From Dromaius novaehollandiae (taxonomy: Eukaryota; Chordata; Aves; Casuariiformes; Dromaiidae), in NCBI RefSeq assembly GCF_036370855.1, contig NC_088103.1:5767404-5831403 (forward strand): a stretch of DNA of 64,000 nt, in the 5' to 3' direction. The position numbers and the translations under genes were made by a program. Below are positions 23,101 through 50,942 of this stretch, one piece after another (positions within the stretch are counted from its first letter, which is position 1; each line of letters opens with the position of its first letter). A model generated the notes under the pieces. That model made no database searches. It saw nothing but the letters and a program-made list of their open reading frames with translations, and had not been told where the DNA came from.

Positions 23101-24056
23101 ATTACTGAGAGAAGAGTGTTTAGAAATTTTCAGGTGTATATTAACATTTTGCAAGCATCTAGTGTTGTGGTCTGTCTGTCATATTACTGATATTGATCCT
23201 GAATGTATACTTTACCAACTGCAAGTTAATTGCAAGTCATTGATAAAGTAATAAACTGCTTCAATTCTGATTTGATTTAAACTAGGTGAACTGAGTAGTT
23301 TTTCCCTATGACTGGTGGGCGCTACCTGTTTTGGGCCAAGGCACCAGCACCGAAATTCCAGTGGCAGCTCTGCATTAACTTCAGGTGTCTCCAGCTCCAG
23401 ACCTCATTCACCCTAGGGCAGAAAGAGCTCATGAGCGACTAGAACCTTTTCATGAAGACTCACTGCAAATAAGCTACTCTCTGTTGCATTCCCCTCCCGT
23501 CCCCCTGGACCTTCATTCAGGCTCCTGGAGGGGTGAGTTTAGCTTGTTGCCTCCGCCACTGCCCAACACACTTGTGGCCATGACCCTCAGCTCTTCAGGA
23601 AAGGTTCTGTTAGGTTGCTCAACAGTACTTGACATGCTTCTGCTTCTGGGACCTTGATGTCAGGTCTGTGACAGAAAACAAGGGGTTAAACTCAGCCAGA
23701 ACACCATGTCCCCCTGCAGCTCTCCTCTACCACTCTACCCCAACAAGCCTGTCCTCTCAGTCTCTCCTCTTGGCCATCCTGCGGCCCCTGCCTGCAGCCA
23801 CTCGCAACCTGAGAAGCCCACTCGGAACCAGCACCATTACATCCTTTCCTTGCACCATCTCCTGGCCTTCCATGTTGATTCCTTCCCAGAGACCTCCTGG
23901 AGCTATCCTCAGTGTTTTCACTTCCTTCCCAGTCCGGAGGGGACACAGTTCCTCCACGATCTCCCTCACTTGCCTGCCATCGCTCCACACCAGAAAGAAC
24001 ATGGAGACAAGCGAGACTGCAGCCACAGCCAGCAACCCGACCCATAGCTTGTGCAT
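20150..24056 (-). pseudogene. Alpha-2,8-sialyltransferase (ST8SIA-type) gene with premature stop
   Basis: Six minus-strand exons join in phase: 24056-23809, 23412-23326, 22318-22174, 22024-21912, 21657-21571 and 20609-20150, giving 380 codons including the natural stop. Exon 1 starts with a type II signal anchor (MHKLWVGLLAVAAVSLVSMF). Next come a WNF...CCNAS stem region, sialylmotif L (CAVVGDGGILLNSSCG...FVIRFNLP), ATVNPSIL, and AAAFYGETLFLIPAFSY. Motif S (LVNAALELGQHMTLCGFWPF), motif III (HHYCDN) and motif VS (HLMPQEF) follow. These enzymes transfer sialic acid to sialylated glycans in the Golgi. Codon 295, where relatives have Trp, is TAG (20405-20407), removing motifs S, III and VS. The motif S Cys, the Cys of RCNLP and a motif III Tyr are also replaced. 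The exon 1 donor (AG|GTTGCG) was chosen by phase and is the least certain junction. Closest relatives are probably ST8SIA1/5/6; the exact paralogue is unresolved. Confidence 0.82.
22910..22957. repeat. (TG)n microsatellite
   Basis: TG repeats interrupted by CA and CG dinucleotides, within intron 2 of the sialyltransferase-like gene. A second, shorter TG-rich tract lies at about 23051-23082. Confidence 0.9.
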
Positions 24057-27000
24057 CTTCAGCAGCCCTGGGCTCACATACTCCTCTGTGCAGATGCTGT
24101 TTGGCATTTCAGAGAACCCTTGAGAGAGCAGAGTGAATGAGGAAAGTCCACACCTGAGCTGATCAGTGTATTCACCCAAACAGGGGCATTTCTGGCACTG
24201 CTCTGTTGTGTCTATGCCTGTCTTCATCAAAAGTTTGGCTTACTTTCTACAAAGCGACATCCAACACAAGAGACAGTAGGAAAGTTGTTTCCCCTGGGCT
24301 AGCTGAAATATGACTTGGGGTTACCAGTGGATCCCACCAGGCCCTTTTGGAAGATGTCATGGGCCAATACTAATCTGTAGTGATCCCTCTCCTCTAAAGC
24401 TGGCAGCTGTTCCAGAGCAATTGCCCCACTGGTATCCTTGCATCATTTTGGCTCCACTCCCCTGACACCTTCTCCATCTCGTCTCTCTAGTAATCATCTA
24501 AAAAAGCCTTCACATAAGTGCCATATCATTTGTGTGGGAAAGAAAAGGGCAGGCAGATTTTTTTTCTAATGACTAGCCCCAGTGCTGCTTAGCTCATAAA
24601 TGCAAAACTGCAGCATCTTCTGCTCACCTGGACAGTAAGTCTTTGTCCTGGGACAGTCTAGTTTCTGTCTCCTTCCAGGCAGCCACAAGTCGCATTAATT
24701 CTACCCTGAGATAGTCCAGCTGGTATTTTGGGATAGGCATGTTTCTTCAGGGTCACTCTTCTATTTCCTGGTAGTGGGCAGGTCAAGTAATTTTGCAGAT
24801 TTGGCAAAGCACGCTGCTGCTTTGCCCACGTCATTCTTTACCTTCCTGGCCTTGGTTGAGGACTAACTATTACGGGTCTTTCTGCAGGGCGGAGCGATCC
24901 TAAGGTGTGGCAGAAAAAGGCAGGTAGAAGTGGAGTTTTTATAATATACCTATTATTTTGCCTTAAAGTCTTGCCTTTAGGTTTTCCATTTTTTTAATAT
25001 CTGTTTACAGGACCCTGCCTTAGACTAATCCAAATCTTTCCAAAGGAAATCTTGAAGGTTTGGACAAAGATGGAAATTTTTAGATATAATGGGACTGTGG
25101 TGTGATCATCATCAGCATGCTCACAAGGAAAACAAAAGACTCTCTTTGCTGGTATCACTTCATTATGGATTTTATAACCTGGAGCTTGAACCTGACTAAT
25201 CTAGCCCCCAGGCAAAAGCGGGTGATCAGAACAGGCTTCTTCATTGTCAGTCAACACATGCACTTCCTCCTTCCTGTATTTTTTCAAGCTAGCTTTGTTT
25301 TTCTTACAAAATAATGCTGGATAAAGGCAGCTTTTTCCCAAGGGAAATAGTCTTCTCTTAATGGGCATTGATTTGGGTGAGGCTTTTTTCAGCCCTCAGA
25401 GATGGTAGTCCATGAAACCATACCAAGCAGTGCTCTATGGTTTAATACTTATTCTATAATGACAGTTTAGAAAATGAGAATCAGTAGTTCTGCTTTCCTC
25501 TCAAAACCCACAAAAAGGGTAAAATAACTATTTTGATAAAATAAAAATGTTATGAAATCGAAGCCCAAGAAAGCTGAAACTCACATACCTGTTAGACCAT
25601 AAAGGCTGTGGGATACATGTGTTTGATCTTGAAGCTGGCTTCTAATATGCTCATACCTGAGTCAGTGCAGCTTTTGCCCAGCTCATACATACAAGTGATC
25701 TGGAACTGCCCTTTCGGGGGGAGGAGAGGTGATGATTTCCTTCTGTTGGGATGACTCACGTATTTCTTCAGAACCAAAGCAAAGTCCGTGAACTGTGTAA
25801 AGCCCTTGTGACGGTCAGTGCTCATTGCAAGTATGTCCACTTCATTGGTGCTTCTTGCACTTGTTTTCATGCACTTTGCATCCTGTGTTAAGTTTTGACA
25901 AGTTGCTTACTTCTGTGTGGTAGGTTTATTTGAGTAACGTCTGTGGAAGCCATGCAAGGACTCTTCCGTAAAAGAAGTCAAGAGAGGGCATTACCTCCAG
26001 CCTGCTCCACTGCTGTTCTTGGTCACAACAGTTGGTGCATGGCTGAGGGGTTCCACCAAAACCCTGAAGTGTATGTGTGGTGCGGGGAGGGTGCTAGAGC
26101 CAGTAAAACCAATTTGAGTCTCCTACAAGCAGAAAAGTGAACCCCACATTTAGCTCATGGAACTGTATTTCCACTGAGATGAGCAAAAGACCCAGAAGAT
26201 GTACTCTCAAAAGAGAAGTGATCATAAAGCCACCACATTATTACATGAAAACTAGGTGACCAGCTCCTCAAACTAATTGAACTGCATGAACTATTTTGGG
26301 AGGAGATAAAAGGAAATGCAACAAACAAGTATAAATATGCTTTGCTTTCTCATGATCATTTTCTTTCGAATCCACATACTGGTTCTAATCTAACTCTTTG
26401 TCTTAAAGTCTCTATATATACTGCTGTATTTTGATTTACTAAAATATCTGTCTTGTGCTGTACGTAAGGTGAATTATGGGGAGTGACTAACCTGAGGTAC
26501 ACAGGTTCCATCAGCACTGAAGAGGCTGCAGAGATAGTCTGGAGATGTCTGCATCCCATGGCTTTGTTTAGGAAGCCTACAAGTGGAAAGGACCTAGCAT
26601 CAAAACAGACCTTGTTTTCCATGTGCTTGCTGCTCTTATTATTTATTATAGACCCTACCATCTCATCGGGTATGGAGGTCACACTTAAAAGGCTATACTT
26701 CTTAGGATCCCCTTTCTGTAGATGGACATTGCATTGCCTAACTGCCTGTCCTTGACCAGAGCAGCTGTTTGTAAGCTGCTTGCTTACACATTTTGGCCAA
26801 CAGAGAATTCACTGAGCTACTCTGCTTGGACTTATCCTGAAGTGCTGCTTTACACCTTTGTCACCCAGTGGTCCCACTGATTCCCTGCCTGCCTTCCTGC
26901 TTTTAATGTATTTGAGGAACTTTTCATTATTGGCTTGAGCACCCTAAGATGCTCTGCAACTTCCTTTTCAGGCCTCCTAATTTATTGTTAGCATCTGACC

Positions 27001-27574
27001 TTGTGTGTTTTGGGGCTTCCTGATCTCAGTATTGTGCAAGCGTTTCAGTATTAAACACCAGCCTTTCCTACAATGCCTTCTTACATCTCCCATTAAGCCA
27101 CACAAGGATTTTTTGGACCATCTTATTCTCTTTTAGAATCAAGGCACACAGTTTACATTGACTTCTATGTGTCAGATTTATTTTGCTTGCTCTCTCCCAC
27201 TACAATTTTAAGCCAAATTGTGATTGCTATGACAGAGTGGCTCTTCCACAGATACCTCTTGGACTAGGTCCTTTGCTCATGCAAGACCAGACCCGGGAAG
27301 CTGTCGGTTTTCATGGGCTCTAAGACTAGCTTTTCCAAGAACGCTCTTTTCCGTCATCCAAAAATGTTACCTCTACCTGCCACTCCACTGAGGCACTGAC
27401 CCAGGCCCTATGTGCATAATTGAAATCTGCTATGCACCCTAACTTTTTGCCTTCCCTAATACCACTTAGCATTTCTTGATCACTCTCTCTGTCTTAATGA
27501 AATGCTAGCTCTGCATAAGAGCCTGGGATTTGCATCCATAGTGATTCCATGGTGCTTCTCTTCTTCTGTCTTCT
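24057..27574. other. Upstream flank of the sialyltransferase-like gene, no gene recognised
   Basis: The region should contain the promoter and 5' UTR of the minus-strand ST8SIA-like gene, but no TATA box or CpG island stands out. A minus-strand frame of 92 codons (25592-25870) has no recognised family. The text around 26860-27480 is C/T-biased and may be an old unclassified repeat. Confidence 0.35.
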
Positions 27575-27775
27575 TCACCGGGAGTGGGACACAGGTCTGG
27601 AACATATCTCAAAGAGGTGGGGGATCACCATCCTTGGGGTTTCAGGGCTCAACTACACAAAGTCCTGTCTGCCCTGATCTAGTGCTGATGGTAATAGACC
27701 TGCTCGAAGTGGGAGATTGGACGAGAGACCACAAGCAGTCCTTTCCCACCACATTCATGGGAAACAGTTTTCCCT
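27575..27775 (+). mobile_element. CR1 3'-end fragment (old, diverged)
   Basis: The order GGGGGATCACCATCCTTGG, TTTCAGGGCTCAACTACACA, then a GGGAGATTGGACGAGAGACC block parallels the CR1 3' region seen more clearly at 62650-62850. It is too diverged to place precise ends. Confidence 0.5.
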
Positions 27776-29149
27776 TAGTATTTTTTTGCTATTAGTCTTT
27801 ATGTTGCCCTTCAGGATATAGCAACACCATCTCCCACTGATTATCATCCTTCCACCAGATGTCTGAAAGCCCCACTGTATCAGGACTGTCATCTCATAGC
27901 AGGCGTTTCAGTTGTCTCATCTTACTCTCAGGCTTCTTTCACTAGTGTAGGAGCACTTGCAAAGTCTGTCCTCATGCTGGTGCATGCGCCAGTCACTTGA
28001 CACTGGAGATGGTCTGATTTGCCCTCCCTACTTATTGCAATTGTGCTGCTTATTTTTCCCAGGCTTTTCCAGATGCACATTGAAATTTGGTCCCCTCAGC
28101 CCAGGATGCTGCAGCAGCCCTCTGCACCTGCCAGGTTTCCCCCAGCTTCTAGCCGAGATACATCTCCATAGCCTTCTCTGCTGCCAGTGCAATTACCCAG
28201 CCCAGGGTCCTCCTGCCCCAAAGGCTCCCCACCTCTCCCCATAGCTCAGCCCCTCCTCTCAGCCCCAGTACTCAGCCAGGCACTGAGACCCCAATGGCCA
28301 CTGCCCCATAAGCCTCGTGCCGGGGATGGACAGTGCTTCAGGGACTACCCCAGCCACAGGGCTCCTGCCTGGCAGCTTGCACTGAGCCCACAGGACATCC
28401 GTGATGCCTCTGCACTGTCAGTACCATGGGGTCCATGGCCCCCAGGTCACCCTGGGGGTGAGCCAACCTGACCTGACACCCCATCACGGAGGTACGGCTG
28501 TGCCAGCAGGCGTTACCACCCTCTCCCTGGGTTCCTCACAGTTTGGCTCTCCTGGGTCTGACAACCAACTTTCCCACATCGCCCCTGCCCTTTCCCAGCC
28601 CCAAAGGTCCCTCCAGTGCAGAAGGGCACTGCCGCAGGCTGGAGGTGATGTGAGTCCCCTTCTTGCCAGCACAGCGGCCTCCTGGTCCCAGGCTCTGCCT
28701 CTTCAGCAAAGCAGGGGCTGTGCAGGGCTGGGACTGCCCCAAGGTAGCCCCCGAGGCCTCAGCAAGGCACCTCACCATCCCTCTGTGCTGAGAGAACCTC
28801 ACGTCCCGCAGACAGGGAATCCAGCCCTGTCACACACTGGTGCAACGGTGCAATGGTGCAATGCACAAATGCTGGTGCAATGAGCCACCAGCATTTCAGA
28901 GGACAGGTCCACCCCTGCCGTGAGCTTCAGCTGTGGCAGGCTGCAGGCACCGGTGTTGGTTCAAGATATCCTACACTGAGGTGACTTCAGTTACTCCTCC
29001 TTCACCCTTATTAATATTAGAAAGAAGTGAGAAAACACCATACCACAGGGAGGAAGGACTGCAGAGTTGGACACCATGATGGCCCCCGGCACAGAACTGT
29101 CACAAGGGCGATCTGGGGGGGCCCACTGGAATGAGCCCAGAGCCCTGCA
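27776..29149. other. GC-rich intergenic stretch, no gene recognised
   Basis: C-rich DNA, especially 28190-28780, with long open frames on the plus strand that look compositional. A short run of three 8-9 bp GGTGCAAYG units occurs near 28841-28862. No family resemblance was found. Confidence 0.4.
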
Positions 29150-32100
29150 TGGGGTATTGGTCACAGGAGCACATACCCATGGGGCCTGTGTGCCTGTCCC
29201 CGATACCTGTGTAGGGCCTGTATACAGGCACAAAAACCCTGCATGTGTGTCAGTGATGTGCACATGGACCCTGCTCACAGATCTATCAGTTACAGGCATA
29301 GTCTCTTCATGGATGTCAGTGACAGGCACAGGGACCTCATGTGAGTGTCAGTGACAGGCACAGAGGGCCTACATCGTTATCAGGGTGGAAGGGCCCTTTG
29401 GGGGCATCACTGACACGCACAGAGGCCCTCACAGAATCACAGAATGGTTGAAGTTGGAAGGGATCTCTGGAGATCTAGCCCAAGCAGGGCCACTTAGAGC
29501 ATGTTGCCCAGGATTGTGTCCAAATGGCTTTTGAATATCTCCAAGGATAGAGACTCTACAACCTTCCTGGGCAATTTGTTCCAGTGCTCTGCTGCCCTCA
29601 CAGGAAAGAAGTTTGTCCCTGCTATGTTCAAACGGAACTTGCTGTGTTTCAGTTTGTGCCCCTTGCCTCTTGTCCTGTCAGGGGGCAGCGCTGAAGAGTG
29701 ACTGGCCCCACCGCCCTTCAGATATTTATCTGGACAGTCCCAGCTGTCACAGCCTTTCCTTGTAGGAGAGATGCTCTAGTCCCTCAGTCGTCTTAGCAGC
29801 CCTTTGCTGGACTCGCTGCAGGAGCTCCACATCTCTCTTGTACTGGGGAGCCCAGAGCTGGACACCGTGCTCTGGGTGTGGCCCCACCAGGGCTGAGCAG
29901 AGGGGAAGGATCACCTCCCTCGACCTGCTGGCAAGACTCTTCCTCATGCCGCCCTGCATACTGTTGGCCTTCTTGGCCACAGGGGCACATTGTCGGCTCA
30001 TGGTCAGCTTGCTGTCCACCCGGACTCCCAGGTCCTTCTCTGCAGGGCTGCTTTCCAGCAGGTGAGCCGCCAGCCTTTACTGGTGCATGGGGTTGTAACT
30101 GACCCCGAGGTGCAGGACTCCGCACTTCCCTTTTGGAACTGCATGAGCTTCCTCTTGGCCCATGTCTCCAGCCTGTTGAGGGCCCTCTGAATGGCAGCAC
30201 AGCCCTCTGGTGTGTCAGCCACTTCTCCCAGCTTCGTATCAGCACACTGGCTGAGGGTGCACGCTGTCCCTTCATCCAGGTCAGTGAGGAAGAAGTTGAA
30301 GAGGACTGGACCCAGTGTTGAGCCCTGGGGTACACCGCTAGCTACAGGCCTCCAGCTAGACTTTGTGCCACTCATCACAACCCTCTGAGCTCTGCCATTC
30401 AGCCAGTTCTCAGTCCACCTCGCTGTCTGCTCATCTAGCCCATACTTCCTCAACCTGCCTGTGAGGATGTTGTGGGAGACAGTGTCAAAAGCCTTAGTGA
30501 AGTCAAGGTAGACAACATCCCCTGGTCTCTCCTCATCTGCCCAGGCAGTCCTTCCGTCTTAGAAGGCTATCAGGTTAGTTAAGCATATTTTCCCTTTTGT
30601 GAATCCATGCTGACTACTCCTTATCGCCATCACTCCTCATCCATATACTTCATGTGCTTGGAAATGGTGTCTGGAATGAGCTGCTCCATCACCTTTCCGG
30701 GCATCGAGGTGAGGCTGACTGGCCTGTAGTTCCCTGAGTCCTCCTTCTTGCACTTTTGGAGGCTGGCACGACATTTGCTTTCTTCCTTCAGGCACCTCTC
30801 CTGGCTGCTCACAGCAGTGTCAGCGAAGGGCACATGGACCATACGTGTGTGTCGGTGACAGGCACAGGGTCCTGCCTGCAAGGATATACAGGCGCATGGA
30901 CCCTTCATGCGTGGAAGTGACAGTCACACCTATCCTGGTCACAGGGCTGCTAGCAAAATGCACACACACCCGACACAGCTGTCAGGGTCAGGCACACAGG
31001 CCCCTACACGGTGTTGGTGGCAGCCGCAAAGGCCCGCAATGGGTGTCAGTGTCGAAGGGCCTGCTACAGTTGTCAGTGACAGGCACACAGGCCCTGCTCA
31101 CAGGGGTGTTGGTCACAACACAGAGGCACAGCTCACAGGGGTGTATTAACAGGCCTGTGGGCTGTACAGGGTGTCAGTGACGGGCACAGTGACCCTGCTC
31201 ACAGGTGTGATAGTGACAGGCAAAAAGACACTACAGGACTGTTGCAGGGACACAGGCCCTGCACTCATGGGTGCTGGTGACAACACACAGGCCCTGCACA
31301 CACGGGTGTCAGAGACAGGCGCGTGGGCACACCATGGGCATCAGTGACAGGCACACGGGCCTTGCTCACAGGGGTGGCTGCAACAGGCACACAGACCCTT
31401 CTTCCAGGGCTGTCAGTGTGAGGAACATGGACCCTACCTGTCTGTCAGTCATACGCACACAGACCCTGCTCGCAGGGGTGTTATTAACAGGACTATGGGC
31501 TGAACAGGGGTGTCAGTGACGGGCGTACAGACCCTGCTCACAGGGGTGACCGTGACAGGCACAAAGACTGTACATGGATGTTGTAGGCAAGCGCACAGGC
31601 CCTGACCACAAGGCATGTCAGTGACAACACACAGGCCCCACGGGGGTGTCACAGTCACACGGACCTCCCTCATGGGGCAGCGAGAGCAACACAGAGCCCA
31701 CACAGGCATCAACAACAGGCACACGGACCCTGCTTATCCCAGTGTCAGGGACAGGCACATGGACCTTGCACGGGTGTCAGGGACAGGCACACAGACTTTG
31801 CACGGGTGTGTGACAGGCACATGGACCTTGCAGGGGTATCAGGGACAGGCACATGGACCTTGCTCACTCTAGTGTCAGAAACAGGCAAATGGACCTTGCA
31901 CAGGTGTCAGGGACAGGCAAACGGACCTTGCATGGTTTGTCCAGGACAGGCACATGGACCTTGCAGGGGTGTGTGACAGGCACATGCACCTTGCACAGGT
32001 GTCAGGGATGGGCACCCGGACCTTGTTCAGGTGTCAGGGACAGGCACATGGACCCTGCTCACCCTAGGGTCAGGGACAGGCACAGGGACCTTGCTCACCC

Positions 32101-32884
32101 TAGTGTCAGGGACAGGCACATGGACCTTGCTCACCCTAGTGTCAGGGACAGGCAAATGCACCTTGCATGGATGTCAGGGACAGACATATGGACCTTGCAC
32201 GGGTGTCAGGGACAGGCACACAGACCTTGCACGGATGTGTGAGAGGCACATGGACCTTCCTTAGGTGTCAGGGATGGGCACCCGGACCTTGCACAGCTGT
32301 CAGAGACAGGCACAGGGACCTTGCACAGGTGTCAGGAACAGGCACATACACCTTGCACAGGTGTCAGGAACAGGCACACGGACCCTGCTCACTCTGGTGT
32401 CAGGGACAGGCAAATGGACCTTGCAGGGGTATCAGGGACAGGCACCTGGACCCTGCTCACCCAGGTGTCAAGGACAGGCACACAGACCTTGCATGAGTGT
32501 GTGACAGGCAAATGGACCTTGCACGGGTGTCAGGGACAGGCACATGGACCTTGCTCACCCTAATGTCAGGGACAGGCAAATGGACCTTGCAGGGGTATCA
32601 GGGACAGGCACCCGGACCTGCTCGCCCAGGTGTCAGGAACAGGCACACAGACCTTGCAGGGGTGTGTGACAGGCACATGCACCTTGCACGGGTGTCAGGA
32701 ACAGGCACACAGACCTTGCAGGGGTGTGTGACAGGCACAGGGACCTTGCAGGGGTATCAGGAACAGGCACCCGGACCTTGCTCACCCTAGTGTCAGGGAC
32801 AGGCACAGGGACTTTGCTCACCATAATGTCAGGGACAGGCAAATGGACCTTGCATGGGAGTCAGGGACAGACACATAGACCTTG
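29150..32884 (+). repeat. Degenerate minisatellite, 32-36 bp monomers (interrupted by CR1 29431-30803)
   Basis: Repeated variants of GTGTCAGGGACAGGCACA followed by TGGACCTTGCACGG or GACCTTGCTCACCCTA run head to tail. Divergence is high at the left (29150-29430, 30810-31700) and falls towards the right. A minus-strand CR1 copy sits inside the array. Open plus-strand frames across it reflect the repeat and are not evidence of coding. Confidence 0.9.
29431..30803 (-). mobile_element. CR1 LINE, 5'-truncated, minus strand, inside the minisatellite
   Basis: The plus strand begins ACAGAATCACAGAATGG, the reverse complement of a CR1 3' terminus. Minus-strand frames give RT text: NYRPVSLTSMPGKVMEQLI near 30700, then [20 protein letters not shown] and [20 protein letters not shown] (30004-30453), then [13 protein letters not shown]. 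The RT active-site box that should read YADD or FADD before TKLG is CAD, with one Asp codon missing. Frames shift between segments. It is therefore an inactive copy. No convincing target-site duplication is visible. Confidence 0.93.
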
Positions 32885-34450
32885 CGTGGGTGTCAGGCAC
32901 AGGCACCCGGCCCTGCTCGCCCAGCTGTCAGGGACAGGCACAGGGACCTGGCGCGGGTGTCAGCGACAGGCACCCGGCCCTGCTCGCCCAGCTGTCAGGG
33001 ACAGGCACAGGGACCTGGCGCGGGTGTCAGCGACAGGCACCCGGCCCTGCTCGCCCAGCTGTCAGGGACAGGCACAGGGACCTGGCGCGGGTGTCAGGCA
33101 CAGGCACCCGGCCCTGCTCGCCCAGCTGTCAGGGACAGGCACAGGGACCTGGCGCGGGTGTCAGCGACAGGCGCCCGGCCCTGCTCGCCCAGGTGTCAGG
33201 GACAGGCACAGGGACCTGGCGCGGGTGTCAGCGACAGGCGCCTGGCCCTGCTCGCCCAGGTGTCAGGGACAGGCACAGGGACCTGGCGCGGGTGTCAGCG
33301 ACAGGCGCCCGGCCCTGCTCGCCCAGGTGTCAGGGACAGGCACAGGGACCTGGCGCGGGTGTCAGCGACAGGCACCCGGCCCTGCTCGCCCAGGTGTCAG
33401 GGACAGGCACAGGGACCTGGCGCGGGTGTCAGCGACAGGCACCCGGCCCTGCTCGCCCAGCTGTCAGGGACAGGCACAGGGACCTGGCGCGGGTGTCAGC
33501 GACAGGCACCCGGCCCTGCTCGCCCAGCTGTCAGGGACAGGCACAGGGACCTGGCGCGGGTGTCAGCGACAGGCGCCCGGCCCTGCTCGCCCAGGTGTCA
33601 GGGACAGGCACAGGGACCTGGCGCGGGTGTCAGCGACAGGCGCCCGGCCCTGCTCGCCCAGGTGTCAGGGACAGGCACAGGGACCTGGCGCGGGTGTCAG
33701 CGACAGGCGCCCGGCCCTGCTCGCCCAGCTGTCAGGGACAGGCACAGGGACCTGGCGCGGGTGTCAGGCACAGGCACCCGGCCCTGCTCGCCCAGCTGTC
33801 AGGGACAGGCACAGGGACCTGGCGCGGGTGTCAGCGACAGGCGCCCGGCCCTGCTCGCCCAGGTGTCAGGGACAGGCACAGGGACCTGGCGCGGGTGTCA
33901 GCGACAGGCGCCCGGCCCTGCTCGCCCAGGTGTCAGGGACAGGCACAGGGACCTGGCGCGGGTGTCAGCGACAGGCACCCGGCCCTGCTCGCCCAGGTGT
34001 CAGGGACAGGCACAGGGACCTGGCGCGGGTGTCAGCGACAGGCACCCGGCCCTGCTCGCCCAGCTGTCAGGGACAGGCACAGGGACCTGGCGCGGGTGTC
34101 AGCGACAGGCGCCCGGCCCTGCTCGCCCAGGTGTCAGGGACAGGCACAGGGACCTGGCGCGGGTGTCAGCGACAGGCGCCCGGCCCTGCTCGCCCAGGTG
34201 TCAGGGACAGGCACAGGGACCTGGCGCGGGTGTCAGCGACAGGCACCCGGCCCTGCTCGCCCAGGTGTCAGGGACAGGCACAGGGACCTGGCGCGGGTGT
34301 CAGCGACAGGCACCCGGCCCTGCTCGCCCAGGTGTCAGGGACAGGCACAGGGACCTGGCGCGGGTGTCAGCGACAGGCACCCGGCCCTGCTCGCCCAGGT
34401 GTCAGGGACAGGCACAGGGACCTGGCGCGGGTGTCAGCGACGGGCGCCCA
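32885..34450 (+). repeat. 67-bp higher-order minisatellite (about 23 copies)
   Basis: The unit is a dimer: a 35-bp half starting GTGTCAGCGACAGGCACCCG and ending CTGCTCGCCCAG, plus a 32-bp half starting GTGTCAGGGACAGGCACAGG and ending CTGGCGCGG. Spacing of successive dimers is exactly 67 bp where measured (for example 32957 to 33024). Copies differ only at a few sites: CAGCTGTC/CAGGTGTC, GCACCC/GCGCCC, and a short GTCAGGCACAGG variant. The last units degrade into the CpG island upstream of CWF19L1. Because 67 is one more than a multiple of three and the unit lacks plus-strand stops, all three plus frames stay open across it. Confidence 0.97.
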
Positions 34451-34624
34451 GGCCCCGCCGGCAGCGCCGCGGCGGGCGCACGGGCCCTGCTGCCGCGGTG
34501 TCGGGGCCCGGCTGACGGCGCCCCCGCGGGGCCGGAGCGCTGCGGGCGGCGCACCCGGAAGCGGGCGGCGCACCCGGAAGCGGGCGGCGGCGGCGCTCCG
34601 CCCCTCCGGTTTGAAATGTCCGCC

Positions 34625-50786
<16,162 letters not shown>

Positions 50787-50869
50787 CGGCGGCGGTGACG
50801 GCGGCGGCGGCGAGCGCGCGGCGATTGGCGGCGGCGGCGTGACGCGCGGGCGCTCCTCTGTGACGCGGC

Positions 50870-50875
50870 AATAAA
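50870..50875 (+). promoter_or_regulatory. AATAAA polyadenylation signal of CWF19L1
   Basis: The hexamer lies 84 bp after the CWF19L1 stop codon and 68 bp before the CHUK start codon. The implied CWF19L1 3' UTR is only about 100 nt. Confidence 0.8.
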
Positions 50876-50942
50876 GGCGGTGTGGCGCGGGGCGCTGAGT
50901 GGCTGCGGCGCGGGGCCGGGGGGGGGGGTGCGGCGGAGCGGC

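Noticed and set aside
25592-25870. Minus-strand open frame of 92 codons upstream of the sialyltransferase-like gene
   Set aside because: Does not resemble any sialyltransferase exon, and the gene already has a signal-anchor first exon at 24056.
28187-28883. Overlapping plus-strand open frames in C-rich DNA
   Set aside because: Explained by base composition; the residue pattern is not that of a known family.
29404-30830. Target-site duplication around the minus-strand CR1
   Set aside because: GGCCCTC and GCTGCTC on the two sides are too dissimilar, and both lie in repeat sequence.
30630-30908. Open frame that looks like a separate gene
   Set aside because: It is the RT segment of the minus-strand CR1 plus flanking minisatellite.
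29150-34450. CRISPR-like array
   Set aside because: Units are contiguous tandem copies without unique spacers, in a vertebrate genome.
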